A stretch of 64,000 nt of DNA, taken from Scytonema sp035967975 (GTDB lineage Bacteria; Cyanobacteriota; Cyanobacteriia; Cyanobacteriales; Nostocaceae). The notes beneath the pieces were generated by a model. It had not been told where the DNA came from. It worked only from the letters and a program-made list of their open reading frames with translations, and did no database searches. The translations under genes were made by a program, and so were the position numbers. The stretch spans positions 49,927 to 113,926 of the forward strand of contig JAWQFQ010000005.1 of NCBI GenBank assembly GCA_035967975.1, written 5' to 3'. Below are positions 35,877-44,195 of this stretch, piece after piece (positions within the stretch are counted from its first letter, which is position 1; each line of letters opens with the position of its first letter).

Positions 35877-37220
35877 TCAGTCTTCTACATCTGCAGGTGC
35901 AATTTTATACTTATTTTTTGGAATTTGAGGAACAACGACCATAATGCGACATCCCTTTTCTGGTGAACTCGTGATTTGAAAATGTCCACCTAAAGCCACA
36001 GCCCGTTCTCGCATTCCCTGTAGTCCAAACCCTGTCGTATTTTGCGCTGGATGAAACCCCTTACCATTATCTTCTACTATTAAATGTAACTGTCCTGCTT
36101 TGGATTGCAATTGAATATTAACTTGAGTTGCTCCACTGTGTTTGGAGATATTAGTGAGTGCTTCCTGTAAGATGCGGTAAATAGTCGTGCTAATATCAGA
36201 ACTTACAGGACACGTCAGACAAATTTTCCAATCTGGGGTCAGGTTTGTTCTACTGCGAAAGTCTTGGATGAGGTTATTAATTGCTGTTTCCAGTGATTTT
36301 CCTCGCAACGGATCGGCTCGTAGTGTTGAGACGGAACGAGAAACTTCCTGTAATGCTTGGTAAGCTAGCTGTTTTGCTTCTGTAATAAATTCTATTGCTT
36401 TATTGCCATTAGATGGTAATAATAATAAAGCGTTTTCTAGTTGAATAGTCTGGGCAGTGAGTGCATGACCCAAGGAATCGTGAATTTCACGGGCGATACG
36501 GTTTCGTTCTTGTAGGGTTGCTTGGTTTTCGATTCGTAAAGCATACTGACGCAGCTGTTCGTGAGCGATCGCAAGTTCTTGACGACTTCTCCGTTCTGAA
36601 AGGACTGCATTTACTAATAACAAAACAAATGCTAAAGTTAAGGCAAAAGAAATAGCGTTATTTAAGACTAAGCTCACTGTGTTAGTGGTGATTTGTTCCA
36701 CCAGTAGTTTTGCTTGTCCCACTGGTATTCTAATAAAAACAATTGATTTGCTCCGCAACCATACTGTGTAGAGGAACGAGATATACACTAAACTCGCAAC
36801 AATTAGACGACCCCACAGCTTGAACATTTGACAACTGCGAATGACTGCAATTAAACCCAAGAGTGGAACAAAACGAATATAATCAGTTGTGAAAGCCGGT
36901 AAAATGACAATCCCTAACTCTACTGCAGTATATACGACTTTGTGAGTGAATTTATGGGTTGGTAAATTCAAACCCATGACTCCAAATAGAACAATAATCA
37001 GTACCGTCAACCAGGGAGAAGTCTGCAAAGGATAAATCGGTGGAAGCAGGAGTGCTGTTAAAGTACTCATACCCAACAACAACCACTCTAGGTAAAGTAA
37101 TAGGCGTAGCGGAGGAAAAGAGCGCGATATCAAACTGTTCACAGAATTCACAGCAGAATCTTGGGGCTTGTGTCTACAATATTTCATGATATCGCTGGTC
37201 ACTAGCGCTCCATGTCCCAT
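35877..37220 (-). CDS. Sensor histidine kinase (HisKA_3, NarX/DesK-like)
   Basis: About 447 residues. The N-terminal 200 hold roughly six hydrophobic segments, a membrane sensor without a large outer domain. A dimerisation helix carries the phospho-His in REIHDSLGHAL (H247), followed by an HATPase_c domain (N box EALTNISKHS; G boxes VEDNGKGF and GFGLQGMRERA). I chose ATG 37220; a TTG at 37244 and an ATG at 37187 are alternatives and none has a good Shine-Dalgarno. It heads the ABC exporter genes and probably phosphorylates the regulator at 32350-33012, which may control exporter genes in response to membrane or envelope stress. Confidence 0.9.
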   Translation of the reverse strand: MGHGALVTSDIMKYCRHKPQDSAVNSVNSLISRSFPPLRLLLYLEWLLLGMSTLTALLLPPIYPLQTSPWLTVLIIVLFGVMGLNLPTHKFTHKVVYTAVELGIVILPAFTTDYIRFVPLLGLIAVIRSCQMFKLWGRLIVASLVYISFLYTVWLRSKSIVFIRIPVGQAKLLVEQITTNTVSLVLNNAISFALTLAFVLLLVNAVLSERRSRQELAIAHEQLRQYALRIENQATLQERNRIAREIHDSLGHALTAQTIQLENALLLLPSNGNKAIEFITEAKQLAYQALQEVSRSVSTLRADPLRGKSLETAINNLIQDFRSRTNLTPDWKICLTCPVSSDISTTIYRILQEALTNISKHSGATQVNIQLQSKAGQLHLIVEDNGKGFHPAQNTTGFGLQGMRERAVALGGHFQITSSPEKGCRIMVVVPQIPKNKYKIAPADVED

Positions 37221-37244
37221 TTTTGATAAAAAAGAGCATGACAA

Positions 37245-37721
37245 AAGTCACAAATCTATAGTTACTTTTCTCCCAATATATTTGGGAGTTTTGCTTCATG
37301 TGCTCTTTAAAAATAGCTCTTATTATGAGTTAAGTGAGTCGGCGTCAATAAATACAACTCTCTATTGGGGTGGTTAGTGGTTAGTAGTTAGTGGGCTTTA
37401 GGGCTCTTAACAGAAATTAACATAGTTATGTTATATCGTGCGGACTTACTTATGTTGCTTCACGTGCGAATCAGATTTCCACGAGAAGATAGGGTGTAAA
37501 GGGAAGACATTACTCATGGTTTTAGTATACTAAATTACATCAGAGGTACTTAGGAACTTTGTCATTTGTAATCAACCAAGCAATGACAATTGAGGAATTA
37601 CGAATTATCACTTAATAAAGGTCTCATGCTCCAGCACCCCAATCCCTTGAAAAAAGGGGGTTGGGGATTTCTTATAATTTACTGTTAAATGGTGACATCA
37701 ATTACAAAATTTTATTAAAAT
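37245..37721. other. Divergent intergenic region with hairpins
   Basis: Lies between the kinase/ABC operon and the MacAB-type operon. It contains a small palindrome at 37270-37288, short TAGTGGTTAGTAGTTAG repeats near 37370-37396, and a GC-rich hairpin at 37637-37666 (ccccaatccctt / aagggggttgggg). No gene is seen. Confidence 0.5.
37270..37288. promoter_or_regulatory. Palindrome upstream of the histidine kinase operon
   Basis: CTCCCAA-TATAT-TTGGGAG, a perfect 7-bp inverted repeat 50 bp upstream of the chosen kinase start. It could be an operator for the linked regulator or a leader hairpin; both are inference. Confidence 0.3.
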
Positions 37722-39167
37722 ATGACAGACTTAAAGGAAGCATCTCACATAAAAAACACAGAAAATAGTTCGCAGTCTTGGCAAAAAACTGATATTATCA
37801 AAAGCTCAAGGAAGCTCCGACTGCCAAAGTGGTTGGTAGGGTTGCTGGTACTGGGTCTTCTGGTGGGAGGAGGTTATCTGGGAGTACGTCAAATGATGGT
37901 GACACAGCGCCAAGAAGCCCAACGCCGCTTACAGACAGCAGTGGTGGAGCGGGAAAGTCTTCCTGTAACGATTTCAGCTAACGGTTTAGTTAAGCCAGAG
38001 CGTGCAATTAACGTCAGTCCGAAGACATCAGGGGTTTTGGAAGAACTGCTGGTGAAGGAGGGCGATCGCGTCCAAAAAGGACAAATCCTAGCCTATATGG
38101 ACGATTCTAATCTACAAGGGCAACTAACACAAGCAAAAGGACAACTAGCAAACGCTCAAGCAAATCTGCGTCTGGTCTTAGCGGGTAGCCGTCGAGAAGA
38201 CATCGCCAAAGCCCAAGCTGAAGTTAATAAAAGCGAGGCTTTAGTAGTTCAAGCACAATCTAGATTGGACTTAGCACGTACAAGAGTTAAGCGATTCCAA
38301 AGCCCTGTAGAACAAGGAGCTGTTGCTCGTGACACTTTGGATGACGCCTTGACAGAAGAGCGGAACGCCAGAGAAAATCTGGAACAAGCAAAAGCTAGTC
38401 TAGCTGTAGCAAAGCAGGAACTCGCTAAGCAAAACAATGGTTCTCGACCAGAAGAAATTGACCAAGCAAGAGCCCAAGTGATATCCGCTCAAGGAAATTT
38501 ACAAACAATCAAAGAACAGATAAATGATACCGTGATTCGCGCCCCCTTCACTGGAGTTGTGACGCGTAAGTTTGCTGACCCCGGTGCGTTTGTTGCTCCC
38601 ACCACCGCAGGAAGTGATGTGTCTTCGGCTACATCATCCTCTATTTTAGCATTAGCATCTCAAAATGAGATAACCGCAAAAGTGGCTGAAACCAATATTT
38701 CCCAACTCAAGCTGGGACAAACGGTATCTATCCAAGCAGATGCTTTTCCTGGTAAAACTTTTACAGGTAAGGTCACCCAAATTGCTGCTCAATCTACTGT
38801 AGACCAGAATGTAACAAACTTTGAAGTGAAGACATCTGTTTCTGACCCAGAAAATCTCCTCAGGTCAGGGATGAATGTGAACGTAGAATTTAACGTCGGA
38901 GAACTGGAGAATGCAATTGTTATTCCTACAGTTGCCATTGTACGTCAGGACAACTCCAGTGGTGTTATGGTTTTAGCAGGGGAAGGAAACGACAAAAAAC
39001 CTACTTTCCGACCAATCAAAACTGGGGCTACGGTGGGAAATCAAACAGTCGTTCGCTCTGGGTTGCAAGAAGGAGATAAAGTCTTACTCAGCTTTCCACC
39101 AGGAGCACGTCCGCAATTTGGCGGTTCTCCGTTCCGCTTTGGGGGACCGGGGCGTCGCGCTCGTTAG
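37722..39167 (+). CDS. Efflux periplasmic adaptor (HlyD/MacA-like)
   Basis: 481 residues. A cytoplasmic N-tail is followed by one membrane helix (about 36-56), a split biotinyl-lipoyl domain (ISANGLVKPERAINVSPKTSG ... VIRAPFTGVVTRKFADPGA), a long coiled-coil hairpin with Ala/Gln/Glu-rich helices (about 125-260), a beta-barrel and a membrane-proximal domain. It is the membrane-fusion subunit that links an inner-membrane ABC transporter to the outer membrane. The permease and ATPase genes follow at 11 bp and 14 bp spacings. Confidence 0.92.
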   Translation: MTDLKEASHIKNTENSSQSWQKTDIIKSSRKLRLPKWLVGLLVLGLLVGGGYLGVRQMMVTQRQEAQRRLQTAVVERESLPVTISANGLVKPERAINVSPKTSGVLEELLVKEGDRVQKGQILAYMDDSNLQGQLTQAKGQLANAQANLRLVLAGSRREDIAKAQAEVNKSEALVVQAQSRLDLARTRVKRFQSPVEQGAVARDTLDDALTEERNARENLEQAKASLAVAKQELAKQNNGSRPEEIDQARAQVISAQGNLQTIKEQINDTVIRAPFTGVVTRKFADPGAFVAPTTAGSDVSSATSSSILALASQNEITAKVAETNISQLKLGQTVSIQADAFPGKTFTGKVTQIAAQSTVDQNVTNFEVKTSVSDPENLLRSGMNVNVEFNVGELENAIVIPTVAIVRQDNSSGVMVLAGEGNDKKPTFRPIKTGATVGNQTVVRSGLQEGDKVLLSFPPGARPQFGGSPFRFGGPGRRAR

Positions 39168-39178
39168 GGGGGGATTCA

Positions 39179-40438
39179 ATGACAAAGTTTATTCATCCAA
39201 TTAAAGTCTCATTAATTGAAATTGTATCAATGGCAGTAGAAGCCCTGTGGAGCAATCGTCTCCGGACTGGGCTGACAATGTTGGGGGTGATTATTGGGAT
39301 TACTTCTGTCATAACAGTAACATCAGTAGGACAGGGTATCCAGAAAGCTACTGAGTTACAGATTCAGTCCCTCGGCTCTAATGTCATGCTAGTCTTGGCA
39401 GGAGCAGCGCGATCAGGAGGGATTAGCCGAGGTGTGGGGACAGCATCAACTTTGACATGGGAAGACGCACAAGCCATTTCCGCACAAGTCACAACGGCTG
39501 AGTCAGTAACGGCTTTTCTGCAACGTGGGGTACAGGTGGTCTACGAGCAGGAAAATCTTTCGACAACTCTTGTGGGAACGGATTTGAATTACCCAGTGGT
39601 GAGAAACATTTTTCCCCAACAAGGACAGTTCTTCACTCAAGATGATTTAGACAGTGCTAGACCTGTTGTTGTATTGGGTAGTAAGGTGCGAGATGATTTA
39701 TTTGGTGTCTCTAGTTCAGCGATTGGTGCTAGTGTCCGCATTGAGGGTGGGCGCTATACAGTCATCGGGGTGATGGAATCGAAGGGCGCATCGGGGTCAC
39801 AGAACTTAGATGACCAGATGTTTATTCCCCTCACGAATATGTCAGCCCGGATTGTTGGTAATAATGCGCTCGACGGAGTTGCTATCAATGGTTTGTGGTT
39901 GAAAACTCAAGACGCGGCGCAGTTGGATGCTGCTCAGTTTCAAGTTACAAATTTACTCCGGATAAGACATAATATCTACCCCCCGCAACCGGATGACTTT
40001 CGGATTATCAATCAAGTTGACATCATCAACACTTTTACTAGCGTTGTTGGGCTGTTTACTGTTCTGGTGGGTGCAATAGCAGGTATTTCCCTTTTCGTAG
40101 GAGGGATTGGTATTGCTAATATTATGTTAGTTTCAGTTGTGGAAAGAACGAAGGAAATTGGTATTCGTAAAGCGGTAGGAGCTACCAAAAGCGCGATTCT
40201 AAGTCAGTTTCTTACGGAAGCCATCGCTGTTGCGATCGCAGGTGGAGCAATCGGAATCGGGCTTGGTATTTCCCTTGCGTTTGCAGCCTCTAGCTTATTT
40301 AAGTTTCCCTTTATTGTATCTTTCTGGTCAATCATAGCTGGGTTTGGCTTCTCCTTTGTCACTGGTTTACTAGCAGGTGTAATTCCAGCCCGCAACGCCG
40401 CTCGACTTGACCCGATTATGGCTTTAAGAAGTGAATAA
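39179..40438 (+). CDS. MacB-type ABC transporter permease (FtsX domain)
   Basis: 419 residues: an N-terminal membrane helix (ALWSNRLRTGLTMLGVIIGI), a large periplasmic MacB_PCD domain (about 45-270) and three C-terminal helices of the FtsX type with the conserved VVERTKEIGIRKAVGA coupling segment. A GGGGGA Shine-Dalgarno precedes the ATG. The ATPase is a separate protein here rather than fused, as in many cyanobacterial and Gram-positive systems. Substrate unknown; macrolides, peptides or siderophore-like compounds are typical of the family. Confidence 0.92.
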   Translation: MTKFIHPIKVSLIEIVSMAVEALWSNRLRTGLTMLGVIIGITSVITVTSVGQGIQKATELQIQSLGSNVMLVLAGAARSGGISRGVGTASTLTWEDAQAISAQVTTAESVTAFLQRGVQVVYEQENLSTTLVGTDLNYPVVRNIFPQQGQFFTQDDLDSARPVVVLGSKVRDDLFGVSSSAIGASVRIEGGRYTVIGVMESKGASGSQNLDDQMFIPLTNMSARIVGNNALDGVAINGLWLKTQDAAQLDAAQFQVTNLLRIRHNIYPPQPDDFRIINQVDIINTFTSVVGLFTVLVGAIAGISLFVGGIGIANIMLVSVVERTKEIGIRKAVGATKSAILSQFLTEAIAVAIAGGAIGIGLGISLAFAASSLFKFPFIVSFWSIIAGFGFSFVTGLLAGVIPARNAARLDPIMALRSE

Positions 40439-40452
40439 GGGTGTGGGGAAAT

Positions 40453-41166
40453 ATGACGACAATGATTTGGATGGAAGGTATTACTAAAACTTACCTCCTC
40501 GCTGATGCGGAGGTACCGATTCTTAAAGGTATTGACTTGGCGATAGAGGAAGGGGAGTATGTTGCCATTATGGGTATGTCTGGTTCTGGTAAATCTACCC
40601 TGATGAATATTATGGGTTGTTTGGATCGTCCGAGCAATGGGCTTTATGTTTTGGAGGGTCAAAACCTGACTGCGTTGAATGATGACGAATTGGCATATAT
40701 TCGTAATCAGCGTATTGGCTTTGTGTTTCAGCAGTTCAACTTGCTTCCCCGAGCGACGGCTGTTGAAAATGTCATGCTACCAATGGTGTATGCGGGTATT
40801 CCAAAACAGCAAAGACGGAAGCGAGCGATCGCCGCTCTGACGAGAGTTGGGCTAGCAGAAAGGTTACACAATCGCCCCAATCAACTTTCTGGTGGACAAC
40901 AACAAAGGGTTGCGATCGCTCGTGCTTTAGTCAATCGTCCTGCTTTGGTGCTTGCGGATGAACCCACAGGAGCGTTAGACAGCCAAACCTCTCAGGAAGT
41001 GATGGATTTACTGACTGAGTTGAATAGCCAGGGTATTACAATTGTGATTGTCACTCATGAGTCTGATATTGCTGCTCGTACGAACCGAGTGATTCATGTT
41101 AAGGATGGTTTGATTGTTTCTGCAGTTGGTAGAAGTGATGAACGACCGCACCCTCAACGCAGATGA
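40453..41166 (+). CDS. MacB/LolD-type ABC transporter ATPase
   Basis: 237 residues: Walker A GMSGSGKST, signature LSGGQQQR, Walker B LVLADEPTGALD and H-loop VTHESDIA. GTP/ATP-binding half of the tripartite exporter with the two upstream genes. ATG 40453 has GGGGAA a few bases upstream; an in-frame GTG at 40441 is less likely. Confidence 0.93.
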   Translation: MTTMIWMEGITKTYLLADAEVPILKGIDLAIEEGEYVAIMGMSGSGKSTLMNIMGCLDRPSNGLYVLEGQNLTALNDDELAYIRNQRIGFVFQQFNLLPRATAVENVMLPMVYAGIPKQQRRKRAIAALTRVGLAERLHNRPNQLSGGQQQRVAIARALVNRPALVLADEPTGALDSQTSQEVMDLLTELNSQGITIVIVTHESDIAARTNRVIHVKDGLIVSAVGRSDERPHPQRR

Positions 41167-41246
41167 ACGCAGATAAATTGTGCTTTATCCTAATTAGGAC
41201 TGTGATATGAGGGATTGACAAGAAATATGGGACATGCGATTCGTTC

Positions 41247-41264
41247 ACGGGCGAGGACGCCCGT
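41247..41264. repeat. Hairpin repeat ACGGGCGAGGACGCCCGT
   Basis: An 18-bp palindrome also found at 47093-47110 and 58690-58707, with variants at 18811-18828 and 46927-46943, each followed or preceded by a 'ccacaag' segment. Confidence 0.75.
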
Positions 41265-41291
41265 ACCACAAGAGATATTTGAAGTCTTTTT

Positions 41292-41660
41292 TTATAGCGT
41301 TTCTTTCAGAATATCCTGAAGCAATGGAGTAGGCGTGACTGGGGGAATTTCTGGTAGGAAATGATCCCCTTCCACGATTGTGAGTTGGAAATCTTCTACA
41401 GCTTTGCTAAGAGGTTGTTTGAAAAGTGGTTGGCTGTGATTTTAGGCACTTAATGATCCCCCCTAGCCCCCCTTAAAAAGGGGGGAAAATACTCTCAAAG
41501 TCCCCCTTTTCAAGGGGGATTTAGGGGGATCTTGAATATGATTGCTACTGATGAAAGAACTTTTCAAACATCCTCTAAGAGTGAACTGACTGTAAAACAT
41601 AGGTTGAATCGGAAAGTCTTTGAGTACATTTACTTCTAAGTTGCTCTTCTTACCTCTTTA
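41292..41660 (-). pseudogene. C-terminal gene remnant split by a MITE-like element
   Basis: Minus strand 41406-41292 reads SKAVEDFQLTIVEGDHFLP...LLQDILKETL and stops at 41292-41294. If the element at 41412-41574 and one copy of its CTAAG duplication are removed, the frame runs on without a break through 41580-41660 (NVLKDFPIQPMFYSQFTL before SKAVED), giving about 60 residues of coding-like sequence. A stop lies further upstream and no start is seen, so the gene was already truncated or has decayed. The GDHF motif resembles the catalytic His region of type II thioesterases and other alpha/beta hydrolases, but this identity is weak. Confidence 0.6.
41412..41574. mobile_element. MITE-like element, 163 bp, with 5-bp target duplication
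   Basis: Terminal inverted repeats AGGTTGTTTGAAAAGT and AGGATGTTTGAAAAGT (15 of 16 match) are flanked by direct CTAAG duplications (41407-41411 and 41575-41579). The centre (41456-41531) is a GC-rich inverted repeat with gatccccc / gggggatc ends. No coding capacity. The same terminal sequence occurs at 63691-63706. Confidence 0.75.
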
Positions 41661-41956
41661 GGAATAGGTAGGAAATGTTACTTTTGAGGGAGAGAAGTTT
41701 AGGGACTTTTCGACATACTGTGATTATTGCTCTTCAATCTCAGGGTGTTTAATTGATTGTCGTTAGTATTTAGTATAGGGTGCATTCTCCTTTGAAATTG
41801 CAAGTCACAATGCTGTTAATATGCAGGTATTTGAGTACATGGGCACAGCTATGGCGGTTCTGAAGCAACAGTAGACACACGAAATAGGTTTATAGCGTAA
41901 ATTTGTGATTGCAACAACGGTTGTGCGATCGCAGACTCATCTGACACACATCTATC

Positions 41957-42283
41957 TCAACAATAGCAACGGACATCTTCGCCGCACTTGTCAGCCAAAT
42001 AGCACAGCGCACGAAACCGCAAACCTGTCACTTGTTCGTAGAAAGGATTTAATTTACACAAAGGTGGGATATGGGCAATTTTACGACCAAGAAAATAAAT
42101 ATCTCGCTCAAAAGGACACTGAACAGGAATTACTTTACAGAGAAGATGGGCGATTCTAGAATTATTTATCTCAATGTTATCAAGCCATTGGCGAATAGGC
42201 TGCAATAAATCCAGGGTATCAAATAGCTGAACAGTGAGAAGTGAGGAATCAGGAGTCAGAAGTAGAGGAAAGATAGTTTTCAT
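41957..42283 (-). CDS. Mo-dependent nitrogenase C-terminal family small protein
   Basis: 108 residues. After a variable N-tail, residues 28-108 match the Mo-nitro_C type cyanobacterial protein: LLQPIRQWLDNIEI, LCKVIPVQCPFERDI, HIPPLCKLNPFYEQ, RFRALCYLADKCGEDV. The domain has six conserved Cys-containing positions and is found mostly in diazotrophic cyanobacteria, sometimes at the end of nitrogenase proteins; its function is not established. The first 15 residues are encoded by a dispersed-repeat-like stretch, so the true start may be further in. An 84-residue frame on the other strand is a shadow. Confidence 0.78.
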   Translation of the reverse strand: MKTIFPLLLTPDSSLLTVQLFDTLDLLQPIRQWLDNIEINNSRIAHLLCKVIPVQCPFERDIYFLGRKIAHIPPLCKLNPFYEQVTGLRFRALCYLADKCGEDVRCYC

Positions 42284-42508
42284 GTGTTTTAGTGTACGTA
42301 GTTTATGCTCAACTACTTAGTAGTTTAAATATAAATCGAATAAATAACAATACAAGTAAAATATAAGTTTGTTTTATGAAATATAAATCTAACTAATAGA
42401 CATCGTCTGTTCGTGTGCGTTGGGAGACTCATAAAATAGGATAAATCGCTATTAAATGGTATAAAACGGAATTGTTGACTGAGTGAGGAGTGGTGTAACG
42501 ATTAAGGT

Positions 42509-44011
42509 TTAGATCTTCCACTCAACTTTGCTAGTCGTTGGTAAGCTCCCACTTACCAATTTTTGAAACTCAGGGTTTTTCCGATGCTTTGAGTCGAGCC
42601 AGCCCAACTCTATGGCATCTTCTAAACTCTTACCTTCGAGCTTCAAAAACATTGCAGTACGACGCAATAACACTGCTTGCACTTCACTCGCTCTCATGTA
42701 GCGAGTGATTTCCTTATCCGTACCTCGACAAAGAATAGCTTTTGCAGCATTGCAGTCAGACTGCACAACGACCCCAGTATGCCTGGTAAAACTGTCCCCA
42801 TCACGCTTCCCTAAAAGGGTCAACGTGACAGAATCAGTTTGTGACGTATATGCCGCGTTGACTTCTGTGATAACTGAATCGCTCCAGCTAGCCCATTTCT
42901 CTAAAGAGTCTCGCATACAGCCTTTTACCCAACTGTTTAACTGGCGAGACATTGCTTTTGACTGACGTTTGTTTTTGATGGGTTCAGTCAAATCTTCAGC
43001 AAAAACTTTTAATTTCCCTGTAGCGAACAGAGAAATAGAAGCTTGACCAAGTAGTGAAGAGATAGCAGCTTGGTCTTTTCTCGTGCGTTTATTTTCAGTT
43101 TTTCTAGATAGATTATTTTCCAGAATACGTGCAGCTTTTACTGGGTCGTGTTTTTCATATTTACGAAAAATAGCAAACAGCTGACCACGTTTTCGATTCT
43201 TTTTGGTAATGCGGTTAGACTTTTTAGTTAATAACTCACCCAAGCCATCCCCATGTACTTTTTCATTTGAATCAATAAAGGCTTCTGTATACCCTTTATC
43301 GATACCAATAGGGGTTAGCTCGGAGTCTGGTGATTTAATGTACTGTCCAAAGTCTACTAAGAAATGGACTTCAAAACGGTCTAACTCGTAATTGTAAATA
43401 AGTCGAATTTGTCCAGTTGGCTTACGGTTGCTTCGGACGTTAAACTGAATCCGCTTGCCACGAGCTAAGCCAGATACACTCAGTCTATAAACATAACGAG
43501 AGACTCGCGTAACATTATAAGCTTGTCGTTGATAAACAATTTGATTAGCAACACTAGTATGACCGCGTTGAAACTCATCCCTAACAATCCGACTTAAGAA
43601 AGAGTCCGATAAAACAAGAGTGGATTTTAACTTACGGTATGCTTCTTTTCTCTGTTCAGAGTTCTCTTCACCTGGATATCTTGCCCAAATCTTTCCTTGC
43701 AAATTAGCAATTGTTGCTGCCTGTTGAGCAAGTATTGCTTTAGCTACGTCATTGACTGTCCATTCCATTAACTTGGATGGCAACCCCAATGATTCAGGTG
43801 TCCTAAAAGTACGAACTTCAGGGTAAGCGTCCCGCCAATCCATTCCCCAATGCTTAATACTACCAAGTTTGTTGTAAGCCTCGGAGCGAACAATACCTAA
43901 GCGCTCCATTAAGTCCAGCAACTCAGTCTTAGCGCTGTCATCAATTAAAACAACGTTGACAATCTGAGTTGATAACTTATGAATTTCGTTTTTTGGTTTA
44001 CGCTTAGCCAT
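42509..44011 (-). CDS. TnpB-like RuvC nuclease lacking the zinc ribbon
   Basis: 500 residues of the IS200/IS605 TnpB / type V effector-like family. The split RuvC core is visible: Asp in PIGIDKGYTEAF, Glu in KVFAEDLTEP and Asp in VVQSDCNAAKAI. The conserved YTSQ motif is present (NAAYTSQTDS), but the two CxxC knuckles expected just after it and before DxNAA are missing. A helical N-terminal half (1-230) would bind a guide RNA in active relatives. No TnpA gene, CRISPR array or clear IS end is nearby. A programmable-nuclease remnant, a solitary IS605-type element, or a domesticated protein are the options. Confidence 0.82.
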   Translation of the reverse strand: MAKRKPKNEIHKLSTQIVNVVLIDDSAKTELLDLMERLGIVRSEAYNKLGSIKHWGMDWRDAYPEVRTFRTPESLGLPSKLMEWTVNDVAKAILAQQAATIANLQGKIWARYPGEENSEQRKEAYRKLKSTLVLSDSFLSRIVRDEFQRGHTSVANQIVYQRQAYNVTRVSRYVYRLSVSGLARGKRIQFNVRSNRKPTGQIRLIYNYELDRFEVHFLVDFGQYIKSPDSELTPIGIDKGYTEAFIDSNEKVHGDGLGELLTKKSNRITKKNRKRGQLFAIFRKYEKHDPVKAARILENNLSRKTENKRTRKDQAAISSLLGQASISLFATGKLKVFAEDLTEPIKNKRQSKAMSRQLNSWVKGCMRDSLEKWASWSDSVITEVNAAYTSQTDSVTLTLLGKRDGDSFTRHTGVVVQSDCNAAKAILCRGTDKEITRYMRASEVQAVLLRRTAMFLKLEGKSLEDAIELGWLDSKHRKNPEFQKLVSGSLPTTSKVEWKI

Positions 44012-44195
44012 TTGGGGTAATATACATCTGGGAATGGAGCTAATGTCTAATTCACCCCATTATATCCTGAATAATCCCAGTATTTTATTACTTAATTAAA
44101 TGGCTAGTGACAAAACCTTTCCAAGTGTAGGTTCGCGCATTTGCCCTTAGAATAAGGTTGAATAAACAGCGTGCTATACAATCTGGGGAAATAGC

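Larger units (their letters stand above)
41167..41956. other. Repeat-rich intergenic region with a broken reading frame
   Basis: Contains the GC hairpin at 41247-41264, a minus-strand gene remnant (41292-41660), and the MITE-like element at 41412-41574. Nothing intact is seen from 41660 to 41956. Confidence 0.6.

Noticed and set aside
41905..42159. 84-residue plus-strand frame
   Set aside because: It overlaps the Mo-nitro_C type gene on the other strand, which has recognisable conserved segments.
42284..42508. CRISPR repeat or guide RNA next to the TnpB-like gene
   Set aside because: I looked for repeated 30-40 bp units or a strong hairpin and found none; an omega-RNA cannot be excluded by eye.
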